From: Chlamydiota bacterium
GTDB taxonomy: Bacteria > Chlamydiota > Chlamydiia > Chlamydiales > Parachlamydiaceae
DNA: 35,920 bases
Reading direction: 5' to 3'
NCBI GenBank assembly: GCA_013287905.1
Contig: JABDCW010000019.1
Coordinates: forward strand, 1-35,920
A program made the position numbers and the translations under genes. Below, in pieces: positions 15,955 to 23,199 of the stretch. How positions within the stretch are numbered: the first letter of the stretch is position 1; the number at the start of each line of letters is the position of its first letter. The notes under the pieces are model-generated. The model ran no database searches and was not told the DNA's origin. It worked only from the letters and a program-made list of their open reading frames with translations.

Positions 15955-16070
15955 AAATGATCAAGGACAAGTATAGGTCAAGTCAGACCAGTTTACATCA
16001 GGCCGAATTTGACAATGTTCCTTTATGCATAATTTTTCGCATTTCACATCCTCACTAATTTCTATTTTAA

Positions 16071-16459
16071 TCAGTTTTTACGAATAGGCGTTGCTCCAAA
16101 ATTAACCGTTGGCATCTTAGCTCCGAGGTCACATAAAAAGGGAATAATTTCTGCTTTGAATTGTTTATTCCTAACGTCTATGTCGGAGATGGCCATTACG
16201 TTTCTTAGACATTGATCAAGTTGAGACATCTGCGGATCAATAGAACTTCTTCTTTCCGAAATTCTTGAAGGATTAGCACCTGAAGAAATAAGGAGTAAAA
16301 CAATCTCTTTAAATTCATGAGCAGATTTTGGAAAACCTAGCCAACTAAAACAATCTATGTCTGATACATCAAAACCAAAATCTAAGAGAAGTTGGATTGT
16401 ACTTAAACTATGCCCATACAACGGAGATTTTGTGGTAAAATTTAACTTAGGATAAAGTG
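16071..16459 (-). pseudogene. 3' remnant of an ankyrin-repeat gene, fused to att site C
   Basis: About 125 codons with ankyrin-like units (STIQLLLDFGFDVSDID; EIVLLLISSGANPS; a final IPFLCDLGAK). The frame continues upstream through the displaced tRNA-Tyr half to an ATG at 16535, but those residues (e.g. PSTSVSVGSSPTAP) are only the tRNA read as protein. The real 5' part was lost when the island boundary formed here. The 50 bp just inside (16410-16459) resemble those left of the relic att at 5077. It could in theory be expressed as a fusion from inside island 2. Confidence 0.6.
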
Positions 16460-16512
16460 TGGGGGCGGTTGGACTCGAACCAACGGAGACCGAAGTCGAG
16501 GGATTTACAGTC
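16460..16512. repeat. att site C (displaced tRNA-Tyr 3' half)
   Basis: 53 bp identical to the intact tRNA-Tyr at 24717-24769. The flank to its right continues TGAGG..ATTCAA as at site B, and its left flank is that of island 1. It is both the right end of island 1 and the left end of island 2. Confidence 0.92.
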
Positions 16513-16549
16513 TGAGGCAATTCAACTTCGGACAATCCTCTCCAATACT

Positions 16550-16594
16550 TATCAACCTTGTAATCAATATCTTATATTGATTTAAACGTTGATA
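16550..16594. repeat. Double inverted repeat in the left arm of island 2
   Basis: Outer arms TATCAAC / GTTGATA and inner arms AATCAATAT / ATATTGATT, both perfect. The position (38 bp from the core) and layout match 8550-8596, although the paired bases differ. Confidence 0.6.
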
Positions 16595-16629
16595 CTTATT
16601 GTCTTAGGTTGATGTTTTTAGCATGTCGC

Positions 16630-16647
16630 TGTCCAACCATTGTCCCC
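16630..16647 (+). promoter_or_regulatory. Paired TGTCC boxes, candidate integrase arm-type sites
   Basis: TGTCCAA and TGTCCCC start 11 bp apart, 118 bp from the end of the att core, as at 8631. Confidence 0.55.
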
Positions 16648-16676
16648 TCAAATTTTCGGATTCCGCATAAAGTTAC

Positions 16677-16705
16677 TTGTGTTTATGTACTAAAAAAGGT
16701 ACAAT
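16677..16705 (+). promoter_or_regulatory. HigBA promoter with overlapping operator
   Basis: TTGTGT, 17 bp, TACAAT. An inverted repeat TGTAC-N8-GTACA (16686-16703) overlaps the spacer and the -10 box, a classical position for repression by the antitoxin. The Shine-Dalgarno GGGAG follows before ATG 16728. Confidence 0.65.
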
Positions 16706-16727
16706 TAGAGTTAGATAAAGGGAGCAC

Positions 16728-17087
16728 ATGGAGAAGATAAAGCCGACTCTGAATGTCGAATTCTATAGAGAATCAAACGGAAATGAACCTGTTAGGGTGT
16801 GGCTGCAATCATTAGACAAATCGATAAAAATAATACTTGGCGAAGACATTAGCAAAGTGCAGTTTAGATGGCCTTTAGGAATGCCATTAGTTCGTAGTCT
16901 TGGCCAAGGGATTCATGAATTAAGGAGTCATATTCCGAATGGAATTATTCGAATTCTTTTCATGATAAATAATAAAACGATGGTCTTACTTCATGGGTTC
17001 ATTAAAAAAACGCAAAAGCTTCCTTTGCAAGATTTCAATATAGCCAAAGAGAGGGCAAAAAATTATGAGCGGCAAGAGAAAAAATGA
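16728..17087 (+). CDS. higB: HigB-like toxin (RelE superfamily, Gp49/DUF891 type)
   Basis: 119 aa, the usual size. The N-terminal VEFYRESNGNEPVRVWL is the DUF891 opening, followed by the characteristic MPLVRSLGQGIHELRSHIP and the strands IIRILFMINNKTMVLLHGF and KKTQKLP. HigB-type toxins are ribosome-dependent mRNA endonucleases. The conserved basic and aromatic residues (R in LRS, R in IIRIL, K in FIKKTQK) are present, so it looks functional. It is the first gene of a toxin-then-antitoxin operon, overlapping the antitoxin gene by 23 bp. It lies just inside the left end of island 2, where an addiction module would stabilise the island. Confidence 0.88.
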   Translation: MEKIKPTLNVEFYRESNGNEPVRVWLQSLDKSIKIILGEDISKVQFRWPLGMPLVRSLGQGIHELRSHIPNGIIRILFMINNKTMVLLHGFIKKTQKLPLQDFNIAKERAKNYERQEKK

Positions 17088-17361
17088 AAATATTCATGCG
17101 GGCTCCAGTTTTGATGATTTTCTTAAAGAAGAAGGCATTTTTGAGCATTGCCAAGAAGTAGGGGCTAAATATGCCTTTGTAATGCAGCTTCAAGATGAGA
17201 TGGATAAACAACGACTTACAAAAGAAGAATTTGCTAAACGGATCGGAACAAGTAGATCGGCCCTAGATCGCTTACTTGATCCAAGCAAGCCTTCAAATAT
17301 TCGATCGCTCATTAATGCCGCTGCGGCCGTTGGCAAACATTTAAGAATCAGCATGATATAA
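17065..17361 (+). CDS. higA: HigA-like antitoxin (XRE-type helix-turn-helix)
   Basis: 98 aa. The N-terminal half is a charged arm likely to wrap the toxin. Residues 45-95 are an XRE-type helix-turn-helix (MDKQRLTKEEFAKRIGTSRS, then ALDRLLDPSKPSNI). Its start lies within the end of the toxin gene (23-bp overlap), which couples their translation. It should neutralise HigB and repress the promoter at 16677-16705 through the TGTAC-N8-GTACA site. The gene order and both families agree, so the assignment is firm. Confidence 0.88.
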   Translation: MSGKRKNENIHAGSSFDDFLKEEGIFEHCQEVGAKYAFVMQLQDEMDKQRLTKEEFAKRIGTSRSALDRLLDPSKPSNIRSLINAAAAVGKHLRISMI

Positions 17362-17396
17362 TCCCAAAACGCATAGTTTATGATTTATGAATGAGT

Positions 17397-17473
17397 GCAG
17401 CTGTTGTTTTCCTGCACCATTCGGCCCCAACAACCATAAATTTTCTTTGTCATCCGTATAAAACCTCACTTCT
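17397..17473 (-). pseudogene. Fragment of an ABC-transporter ATPase (Walker A region)
   Basis: The minus strand reads ENLWLLGPNGAGK and then loses the frame within a run of A: one extra A would restore GAGKTTAAL. This is the Walker A loop of ABC ATPases with a one-base deletion. Nothing else of the gene is left between the HigA gene and the next promoter. Confidence 0.5.
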
Positions 17474-17588
17474 CTTGAAAAACTTATTGCATATTCAGAT
17501 AATTCAAAATAATTAGTAAATTTATATTATTAATAAACAATTATTCTATTGTGTTTTAAATTTTTTTATTTTAACTTTCATTTTTAAC

Positions 17589-17617
17589 TTGCTTTTTAAA
17601 ATTTATTTTGATATAAT
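17589..17617 (+). promoter_or_regulatory. Strong sigma-70-type promoter of the Inc-like gene
   Basis: TTGCTT, 17 bp, TATAAT, 25 bp before ATG 17643. It overlaps the alternative TTG start at 17589, which rules that start out. Confidence 0.75.
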
Positions 17618-17642
17618 TGGTCTTATTAAAAAGGAGATAATA

Positions 17643-18326
17643 ATGTCAAGTTTAATTCAAGTTGGCGATATAGCTTCAAAAAATCAAGTTGTAACAACTG
17701 ACACGAGTAATAGAGCACCAGCAGATATGTCATCTGCAGATATTAATTTGAACAATATTGCTAAAAAAACATTTGCTTCTTTGGCATTGCTCATAACAAA
17801 CACGTGCTTATCGACAACCGTATTTCTTTCTAAGGTGACTGGAATAACTGTTATTTGTCCGCTAATTTTGGGTCATTTAACTGATTATATGCATAGACAA
17901 AATGTGAAATTGTCTCAACATGCCTTTACTCCATTTCGATTATGGGCCGAAGCTCTTGGCAAAGAAAATCATAGCATTATAGAAACGACAAAAGTAATTA
18001 GAATTGTTGACGGACAAGTGTTGTTTAATTTCAAAAATTATGCAAAACAGTCAATGTTCCTCATTAAAGCTGTTGTTGCTCCAATCTCACTGGGATTAAG
18101 TGCTGCTGCAGTTCCTCTCTGTATTGCAGCAAAGCCTTTATGGATAGCATTTTTCATCCCAGGTATTATTGTCGATGGTATAGCTCTGGGATACACACAT
18201 TTAAATAATGAGATTAGTAAACTAACATACAAACCTCTACAATTGTTAGCGGGCGGAATATTGAAAATCCAACAAGAAGCATATAAAGAATTAATGAAAT
18301 GTTGTAGGAATCACCCAGGATTTTAA
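17643..18326 (+). CDS. Bilobed membrane protein, inclusion-membrane (Inc)-like candidate
   Basis: 227 aa from ATG 17643, with AAGGAG 6 bp upstream and a near-consensus promoter before it. Two large hydrophobic lobes are separated by about 60 polar residues: residues 45-78 (SLALLITNTCLSTTVF, then TGITVICPLIL) and residues 134-182 (AVVAPISLGLSAAAVPL, then LWIAFFIPGIIVDGIAL). The N-terminal 40 residues are Ser/Thr/Asn-rich without a Sec signal. Paired hydrophobic hairpins with a polar N-terminus are the hallmark of chlamydial Inc effectors, but sequence families differ, so this is suggestive only. The C-terminus is basic and contains two Cys. Confidence 0.6.
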   Translation: MSSLIQVGDIASKNQVVTTDTSNRAPADMSSADINLNNIAKKTFASLALLITNTCLSTTVFLSKVTGITVICPLILGHLTDYMHRQNVKLSQHAFTPFRLWAEALGKENHSIIETTKVIRIVDGQVLFNFKNYAKQSMFLIKAVVAPISLGLSAAAVPLCIAAKPLWIAFFIPGIIVDGIALGYTHLNNEISKLTYKPLQLLAGGILKIQQEAYKELMKCCRNHPGF

Positions 18327-18331
18327 TTATC

Positions 18332-18369
18332 GACTTCGCATTTTGTCGTTCATAAACAGGATGCGAGTC
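18332..18369. terminator. Inverted repeat between convergent genes
   Basis: GACTTCGCAT and ATGCGAGTC pair with one bulge across 19 bases, between the Inc-like and zinc-ribbon genes. A terminator role fits the position, but there is no T tract. Confidence 0.3.
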
Positions 18370-18947
18370 TATGCACAGCCCAGATGAGGAACGAATTTAT
18401 TTTCTAAAATAAAGAAAAATTCTCGTTCAAACGCATCTTCCCGAAGCCCGTCGTATTTCCAGTAGCGATTGGAGATTCTTGAAAATGTGTGCTTTCGCAT
18501 CCATTTGGGTTTGAACCTGATTGAACCCTTTAATTGTTCGAGTTGAGCTTCGATTTTTTCTTGCATTAAGCTATAACGAATAGCTGGGGAGACCCTTTGT
18601 GTTTGATATCCAAGATGCAAACATTTGCGGCATAAGAATATGCCCTCATAGCTATAGAGCTTCCGCATGCGTTTATTACACTTGGGGCAGTGAAAAAAAT
18701 AGCGTTGGCCGCCAAAGAAACAGGGCTGTTTTTCGACGGGAATGACATATGCACCACGACTCGTTGAGATCTCTAACTTATCAATTCTATACTTGGCGAT
18801 TAACTCATAAGAAGCCGTCCTGATCTCAAATCCCAAACAATTATGATTTTTGAATAGCTGAAATGAATCAAGACAAAGAAAATGGCTACAGAGAGCTTTC
18901 CTTTGATGGCGTTTCTTCACACGCCAATACCAACCCCAATGTGTCAT
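18369..18947 (-). CDS. Zinc-ribbon protein of mobile elements, 192 aa
   Basis: A central zinc ribbon is formed by C87-x2-C90 (CPKCNKRMRKLY) and C106-x2-C109 (FLCRKCLHLGYQTQ). It is flanked by basic, aromatic-rich segments (WYWRVKKRHQRK near the start, RFKPKWMRKHTF near the end). Proteins with this ribbon (HCPKC-x-R-x-RKLY, CR-x-CLxLxYxxQ) are common in prophages and integrative elements; their role is not settled. It is the last gene of the minus-strand replication cluster, 53 bp after the primase. DNA or RNA binding is likely; a replication or regulatory accessory role is inference. Confidence 0.72.
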   Translation of the reverse strand: MTHWGWYWRVKKRHQRKALCSHFLCLDSFQLFKNHNCLGFEIRTASYELIAKYRIDKLEISTSRGAYVIPVEKQPCFFGGQRYFFHCPKCNKRMRKLYSYEGIFLCRKCLHLGYQTQRVSPAIRYSLMQEKIEAQLEQLKGSIRFKPKWMRKHTFSRISNRYWKYDGLREDAFEREFFFILENKFVPHLGCA

Positions 18948-19000
18948 GATTTGACGCTCCTATTTATCGAAATACATTGGCTAACCTATCGATTTTCAAC

Positions 19001-20011
19001 TTATGTGTCGGTTAATCCATGGATGACCCAATCCCTGAGATTGATTCCCGCTAAAAAATCATCCCCAGGACTCTTTCCTTGTGCCGATGGCCATGGTTTT
19101 ACATTTGGAAATGATCTCCAATACTCAAAGGCTTTTTTACCAGCCAAGTCCCAATCCAATGCATAAAGAATCGCGAAAGCTTGGCTTAAAAGACTGTAGT
19201 CTTCGGCATTTGGCTTGGCAGCACAAGAGCCAAGAGCAACAGGAACACAAAGATCACCCGCCTCTTGCCAAAGAAGCATTGCATCGAGATCTGACTCTAC
19301 CAATACGATGGGGAAGGAAAAAGGATCTCCATACCACGACAAACAACTCGAAGAGCCAGAAACAACCACATATTTCCTTTCATCAGCGATGGTACCCAAT
19401 TGCCTAATCCTTATCTTCCTAACATTGTTATTATCGCTGTATGGAATAGTAATGCCTTTAGGGAGCCACACTTTTTTCTGACGTCCATTGGCATTGAGTT
19501 CACTTTCAAGTCCCCACAGATCTCGATGCTCAAATCTCTCAATAGGATTAAATCCTAACTTCCATTGAGCAATTGTAGGGTTTTTTAAACCACGACGCTG
19601 TAATTCTTTTAATCCTTCCTGACTTATAGTCAATCGTTGGCACGCACCTTGGATAAATTCCAAAGCTCTGTTCTCCCATCTTTGCTTATCCATTTTTTGT
19701 TTTGATTGAAGAGAGGCTGCTACACTGCTACAATTGCTACAGTCGAAAGAAAAACTGGTGGCTTTCCCTAATTTGTCTTGAGCTTGTCGAAAAGTATACC
19801 CTAAGAAATCTCGAGCAAACTGAATACCATCTCCTTTAATGCCGCATTGACGACAAAAATAAGAGCCCTTGCCATCGTATACGTTTGGATGGAGAATAAA
19901 GCGATCCTTGCCCCCACAGGAAGGGCAGGATGAACAGTATTCTCCACCTCGTGTAGACCCCTTTCATATTGGACAAAGTCCTTGCGATGAAGCTAATTCC
20001 AATAAACCCAT
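19001..20011 (-). pseudogene. Island primase: zinc finger + TOPRIM, interrupted by in-frame TGA at codon 16
   Basis: From ATG 20011 the frame reads MGLLELASSQGLCPI, then TGA (19964-19966), then an unbroken 320 codons. The second part holds the CHC2-type zinc finger (C29, C32, C53, C56; CPSCGGKDRF and YFCRQCGIKGDG) and, after a linker, a TOPRIM fold with E239 (VLVESDLDAM) and the D286/D288 pair (ALDWDLAG). This is a complete primase-like protein apart from one codon; CGA to TGA (Arg to stop) would explain it. Translation could otherwise restart only near codon 107 (ATG 19693), which would lose the zinc finger. It is probably inactive or hampered, unless this is a sequencing error. Confidence 0.8.
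19719..19740 (+). repeat. Triple GCTAC repeat inside the primase gene
   Basis: GCTAC-N3-GCTAC-N4-GCTAC. The same spacing occurs in the integrase leader at 24361-24382 (opposite strand), and a two-unit version occurs at 20024-20036. Confidence 0.5.
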
Positions 20012-20023
20012 ATTTATTTCTCC

Positions 20024-20036
20024 GTAGCAGTGTAGC
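20024..20036 (-). repeat. Double GCTAC repeat upstream of the primase start
   Basis: GCTAC-ACT-GCTAC lies 13 bp before the primase ATG, between the DUF3987 stop and the Shine-Dalgarno region. Confidence 0.45.
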
Positions 20037-20045
20037 AACCACCAA

Positions 20046-21629
20046 TCAAGAAAGTGATTTGTTAAGATAAATTCTCTTCTCATCGACCGTCACATAACCA
20101 TGGTCTTGCAACACTCTTATCGCTTCTTGCAAAACAGAACCTTCTCTTAGAGCATTAGGAGCGAACTGCATTAAAGTTCTGATAGTGAACCATCCCTCTT
20201 TTCTTTTATCAGGATGACGAACCATCCATTTGAATAAAATATTCGCATTCTTCGTTTTTTGACTAATGGCTAAGCCAGAAAAAACCCTCAATGTTTCATT
20301 TAAAAAATATCGAGCTAGAGTCATGCCTCGTCGCATCTGTTCAGCTGAGATTTCCATAACATTGAGATCATCAGCTAATGCTAGAGTAGCGGCTATTCTA
20401 AAGGCTTGTTCTCCGGACTTTGAGGCAAACGAACGAACGGAGGAGTATTTGCCATCAGGCCCTTCTTGAAACTCAACTTCATGATAATAATCCACCCACA
20501 ATTTTTGGGCTTCACTAGTGGGCTTGAGTGTTCTTGGATTCAATTCATTTTTCTTTGGAGACGCCTCATCTATGGGCAAACGTTGATCTAAAAGTTTGAC
20601 CATAAGATCATTGAAATCCACTATGGCAGAGTGAGTAGAAGGGTTTTTATCTACAAATGTTCGACTTCCCGCAAGTTGATCTGGCTGCACTAAAAGAAAT
20701 CTGGAAAGCAAACCTTGTTTTTCGAGGACACCCCCATGAATAAGACTTTGCAAAGCCACATCCTGTAGCATAAGATGAACCGATAAGCGCTTGCCCCTCA
20801 ACGTTAGAGATCCATCACTTTTCCTTACCCAGCTGATGTCGTTGCCATCCCAAATTGAAGAAAGACCCGCAGCGGTTTTAAGCTTATTGTCTTCATTAAA
20901 GGCGTAACCTCCTACGAGTCTGCCTCCATCATCGGAAAAAATTCCTGCTGTGGGTTGCCCAATCTTATATAGCTCCACCAACCCCTCATAAGTAGGCTCC
21001 TCACAAATGATATACGGCTGTAAGGGAGGCACTGGTTCAGGAGGCAAATCCGATAGCAATTGTTCTGCATTGTTCTTATTAAGGGCGTCCTTCTTCCTTT
21101 TGTCCCAAAGGGCATGCTGATCTCGATAAACGTTATGTTGTTGGATAAAACAGCGTTCTTCGGCCTTTTGCCACGATTTGATCATGCTGATCGCAATTCT
21201 ATCGACAGCGCTCTTTCTTTCGCCACTTTCTGCAATACTTAAGCAAAAGAGGCTAATTGGCCTAATCCCATACCCAATGTCTACATTTGCGTGAGCTTGA
21301 ACAGCAAGGGCTATAGCAGCCAAAATACTGAGACCGCAAACAGAATCCGCAGCCTTCACAAGTTCGCATATAGCGTTTGCAGCTTTGCCGGGCACCTGAC
21401 CTAAAGCATCAAAAGGAAATGGCTCAGATGAAGGTATTGAGGGCAAAATTACAAAAGTTTCATGTTCTTTTTTGAGTTCTTCTGCCCGCCTCTTACATTC
21501 TTCAAAAGCTTGGTTGTTATTTTTCTTTAAACTCGGTATATTGGGGCTAAGCGAATGTTTGTCATTCGATGATGGAGCTGAGACCGGCAAAGTTGCAGCT
21601 CCTTCTTTTTTTTCGGCAATAATATTCAT
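20046..21629 (-). CDS. DUF3987 (YfjI-type) replication/helicase-like protein
   Basis: 527 aa, near the usual family length. The N-terminal 65 residues are low-complexity. The ATPase-like core starts with the family's modified P-loop, CLSIAESGERKSAVDR (residues 129-144). It is followed by IICEEPTYEGLVELY, TAGIFSDDGGRLVGGYAF and LQDVALQSLIHGGVL, all standard DUF3987 blocks. The last 70 residues are a winged helix (WFTIRTLMQFAPNALREGSV). DUF3987 proteins accompany primases in integrative elements and satellites and are thought to work in their replication. Its start overlaps the stop of the small helix-turn-helix gene by 4 bp, and the primase follows after 34 bp, so the three form one operon. 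Confidence 0.85.
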   Translation of the reverse strand: MNIIAEKKEGAATLPVSAPSSNDKHSLSPNIPSLKKNNNQAFEECKRRAEELKKEHETFVILPSIPSSEPFPFDALGQVPGKAANAICELVKAADSVCGLSILAAIALAVQAHANVDIGYGIRPISLFCLSIAESGERKSAVDRIAISMIKSWQKAEERCFIQQHNVYRDQHALWDKRKKDALNKNNAEQLLSDLPPEPVPPLQPYIICEEPTYEGLVELYKIGQPTAGIFSDDGGRLVGGYAFNEDNKLKTAAGLSSIWDGNDISWVRKSDGSLTLRGKRLSVHLMLQDVALQSLIHGGVLEKQGLLSRFLLVQPDQLAGSRTFVDKNPSTHSAIVDFNDLMVKLLDQRLPIDEASPKKNELNPRTLKPTSEAQKLWVDYYHEVEFQEGPDGKYSSVRSFASKSGEQAFRIAATLALADDLNVMEISAEQMRRGMTLARYFLNETLRVFSGLAISQKTKNANILFKWMVRHPDKRKEGWFTIRTLMQFAPNALREGSVLQEAIRVLQDHGYVTVDEKRIYLNKSLS

Positions 21630-21838
21630 TTCACGGCTCCTCTTCTATTGGATTCCAACCATGAAAAAAACAAGCGTGGAGAGACAAGTAATTTACGTTG
21701 GCCTATCCTGCGTACGAAGCAGTCAGCCCCGTTGAATTTCGAGTTAAATAAAATCCAACGCAGACTGCCTAAGCTGATAATTGAGGCATAGCGTTGGCAA
21801 AAATCTTTAATTGTCAGATATTCGTTGTAATCATCCAT
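21626..21838 (-). CDS. Small helix-turn-helix protein (AlpA/excisionase-like)
   Basis: 70 aa from ATG 21838 (GGAG lies 5 bp upstream; a GTG at 21844 would add two residues). The pattern EYLTIKDFCQRYASIISLGS, RRIGQRKLLVSPRLFFSWL is that of MerR/AlpA-like winged helices used as excisionases or regulators in prophages and islands. Here a short DNA-reading helix is followed by a wing and a final segment FFSWLESNR. It is the first gene of the replication operon. It may control excision or transcription of the integrase operon; the shared GCTAC repeats are a candidate target. Confidence 0.72.
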   Translation of the reverse strand: MDDYNEYLTIKDFCQRYASIISLGSLRWILFNSKFNGADCFVRRIGQRKLLVSPRLFFSWLESNRRGAVK

Positions 21839-22071
21839 ACACACTCCATAAATGTGAGCTATTTTGAATTCAGAACTGCCAAAACCAACCGTTGTTTTTA
21901 GCTCTCTGCTTTAAATAAATGCTTTCATTTCTAATCTATTATTATCAATTAAATCACGCTCTAGGCACATCTTAAACAGTATTGATCAAAAGTTATTTTC
22001 CGAATATGTTCTAGACAGGATTTTTTAAATCAGGCAAAAACTTTTGTCTTCGAATTGCCATCAAAAAATGC

Positions 22072-23199
22072 TTATTTGATCGATTCAAGCTGAGTAATCC
22101 CCAATTTATTCCCTATCATTTGAGTAATTCCGCTCTTTTTCCAACGACGATATTGAGAATCAACCACTCGCCAAGGAGAATATCGTGAAGGGAGCTTTCG
22201 AATAGGACAATTTGTCGTTAAATGATATAAAATCCCATTCAAAATATCTCTTGGATGATATACAGATTTCCTCCCTTTGCTGGAAAAATCAGTAATAATA
22301 GGGGCTATTTGACCCCACTCCTCATTGGATATTTGCTTAGGCATTTTTCCATTTGATCGTTTTCTTTGACGCAAAGCCCTCTGAGCTTTGACAACGGGTC
22401 GAAGTGAAGGTGAAGTTACACGACCAGGGAGATCGGCTTTTTTACCCGCCTTTGCGAAATAACGCTCAATTTGTGTAGGCAATAAAGGAGCTCCCTTTTG
22501 ATTGGAAAACAAATACCAAGATCGAGGATGGATCTGTCGACATAGTTCTTTCCATATGTATTTTGGAAGATAATGTACAATCATGCGAGAACCACTGTCA
22601 GTTGATCGATGGAAACGAATCCAAGTAGGGGCTTCATCTTCAGGAGCGATTTCATCAATCGTCAATCGAAGGATTTCCTGAAGAGTCAAAAAGCCATGAA
22701 TTTCATTCAAAGAATTATTCAAATACCACATGATTTGAGCAATAAGTGCGCTTGGTCGATGAATGGTCTTTAATGCCCTCAAAAAACGTTCAAATTCTGC
22801 TCCATTTAAAATAAAAGATTTTCTTTTTGTACGACGCCGATGTGAAGAAGATTTATTTTCTGAGCTTATTTCTTTTGTATCGGGGTGCCCGGTCACCCAT
22901 CGATAAGGGATATCATTTTGCAGGCAGAGCTTCTTTACCTCAGCTGAAGGCAAATTCCAAGGCAAAAGCGTTTCTTTGATTGACGCGGCTATTTCAGTCT
23001 GAATGGATTCACTACTGCGTCTTCTAAGAGGTTTAAGAGGTTCTTGCCCCTCTGCTAAAATAAACCTAAAACGGTGAATCTCTCCTGTGTCCTCATTTAA
23101 TGCATCTTTTGGAATGTGAAAGAGAGGAACAAAAATCCAGCGACCTTTGTAATAGGCTATGGATATCAATGATCGTTCTTGCAGGCATTCAATCTTCAC
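22072..23199 (-). CDS. Degenerate tyrosine-recombinase domain fused to DUF4096 (IS5 transposase N-terminal domain)
   Basis: 375 aa. Residues 1-120 are unrecognised. A basic linker follows (HRRRTKRK, 120-127). Residues 130-275 follow the path of a tyrosine-recombinase catalytic domain (FLTLQEILRLTIDEI; RMIVHYLPKYIWKELC; YLFSNQKGAPLLPTQIERYF; VTSPSLRPVV). The catalytic Arg-I is absent, the H-x-L-R-H box has become SPSLRP, and there is no nucleophile Tyr box, so it should be inactive for recombination. Residues 290-355 are DUF4096 (ISNEEWGQIAPIITD; GRKSVYHPRDILNGILYHL; CPIRKLP; PWRVVDSQYRRW), the DNA-binding N-terminus of IS5-type transposases. It starts within the integrase stop (ATGA), hence is co-translated with it. 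It probably binds DNA and assists or regulates the integrase. Confidence 0.72.
   Translation of the reverse strand: MKIECLQERSLISIAYYKGRWIFVPLFHIPKDALNEDTGEIHRFRFILAEGQEPLKPLRRRSSESIQTEIAASIKETLLPWNLPSAEVKKLCLQNDIPYRWVTGHPDTKEISSENKSSSHRRRTKRKSFILNGAEFERFLRALKTIHRPSALIAQIMWYLNNSLNEIHGFLTLQEILRLTIDEIAPEDEAPTWIRFHRSTDSGSRMIVHYLPKYIWKELCRQIHPRSWYLFSNQKGAPLLPTQIERYFAKAGKKADLPGRVTSPSLRPVVKAQRALRQRKRSNGKMPKQISNEEWGQIAPIITDFSSKGRKSVYHPRDILNGILYHLTTNCPIRKLPSRYSPWRVVDSQYRRWKKSGITQMIGNKLGITQLESIK

Larger units (their letters stand above)
8458..16512. mobile_element. Genomic island 1 in tRNA-Tyr (degraded, about 8 kb)
   Basis: It is bounded by 53-56 bp direct repeats of the tRNA-Tyr 3' part (8458-8513 and 16460-16512). 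The left arm resembles the left arm of island 2. The contents are mixed and partly decayed: a DUF3987 C-terminal relic, hydrolase fragments, a tyrosine recombinase, a HEPN module and secreted proteins. No integrase remains beside the right end. Confidence 0.75.

Noticed and set aside
16460..16535. Reading frame through the tRNA fragment as the natural N-terminus of the ankyrin protein
   Set aside because: Those residues are a translation of the displaced tRNA-Tyr half, so the start at 16535 is created by the integration scar, not an original start.
19964..19966. TGA in the primase as a selenocysteine codon
   Set aside because: The position lies before the zinc finger where no catalytic residue is expected, and no hairpin of SECIS type follows it.
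20011..20046. A small gene starting upstream of the primase in another frame (about 20045 to 19836)
   Set aside because: It lacks a Shine-Dalgarno, has no recognisable protein features, and overlaps the clear zinc-finger coding frame.
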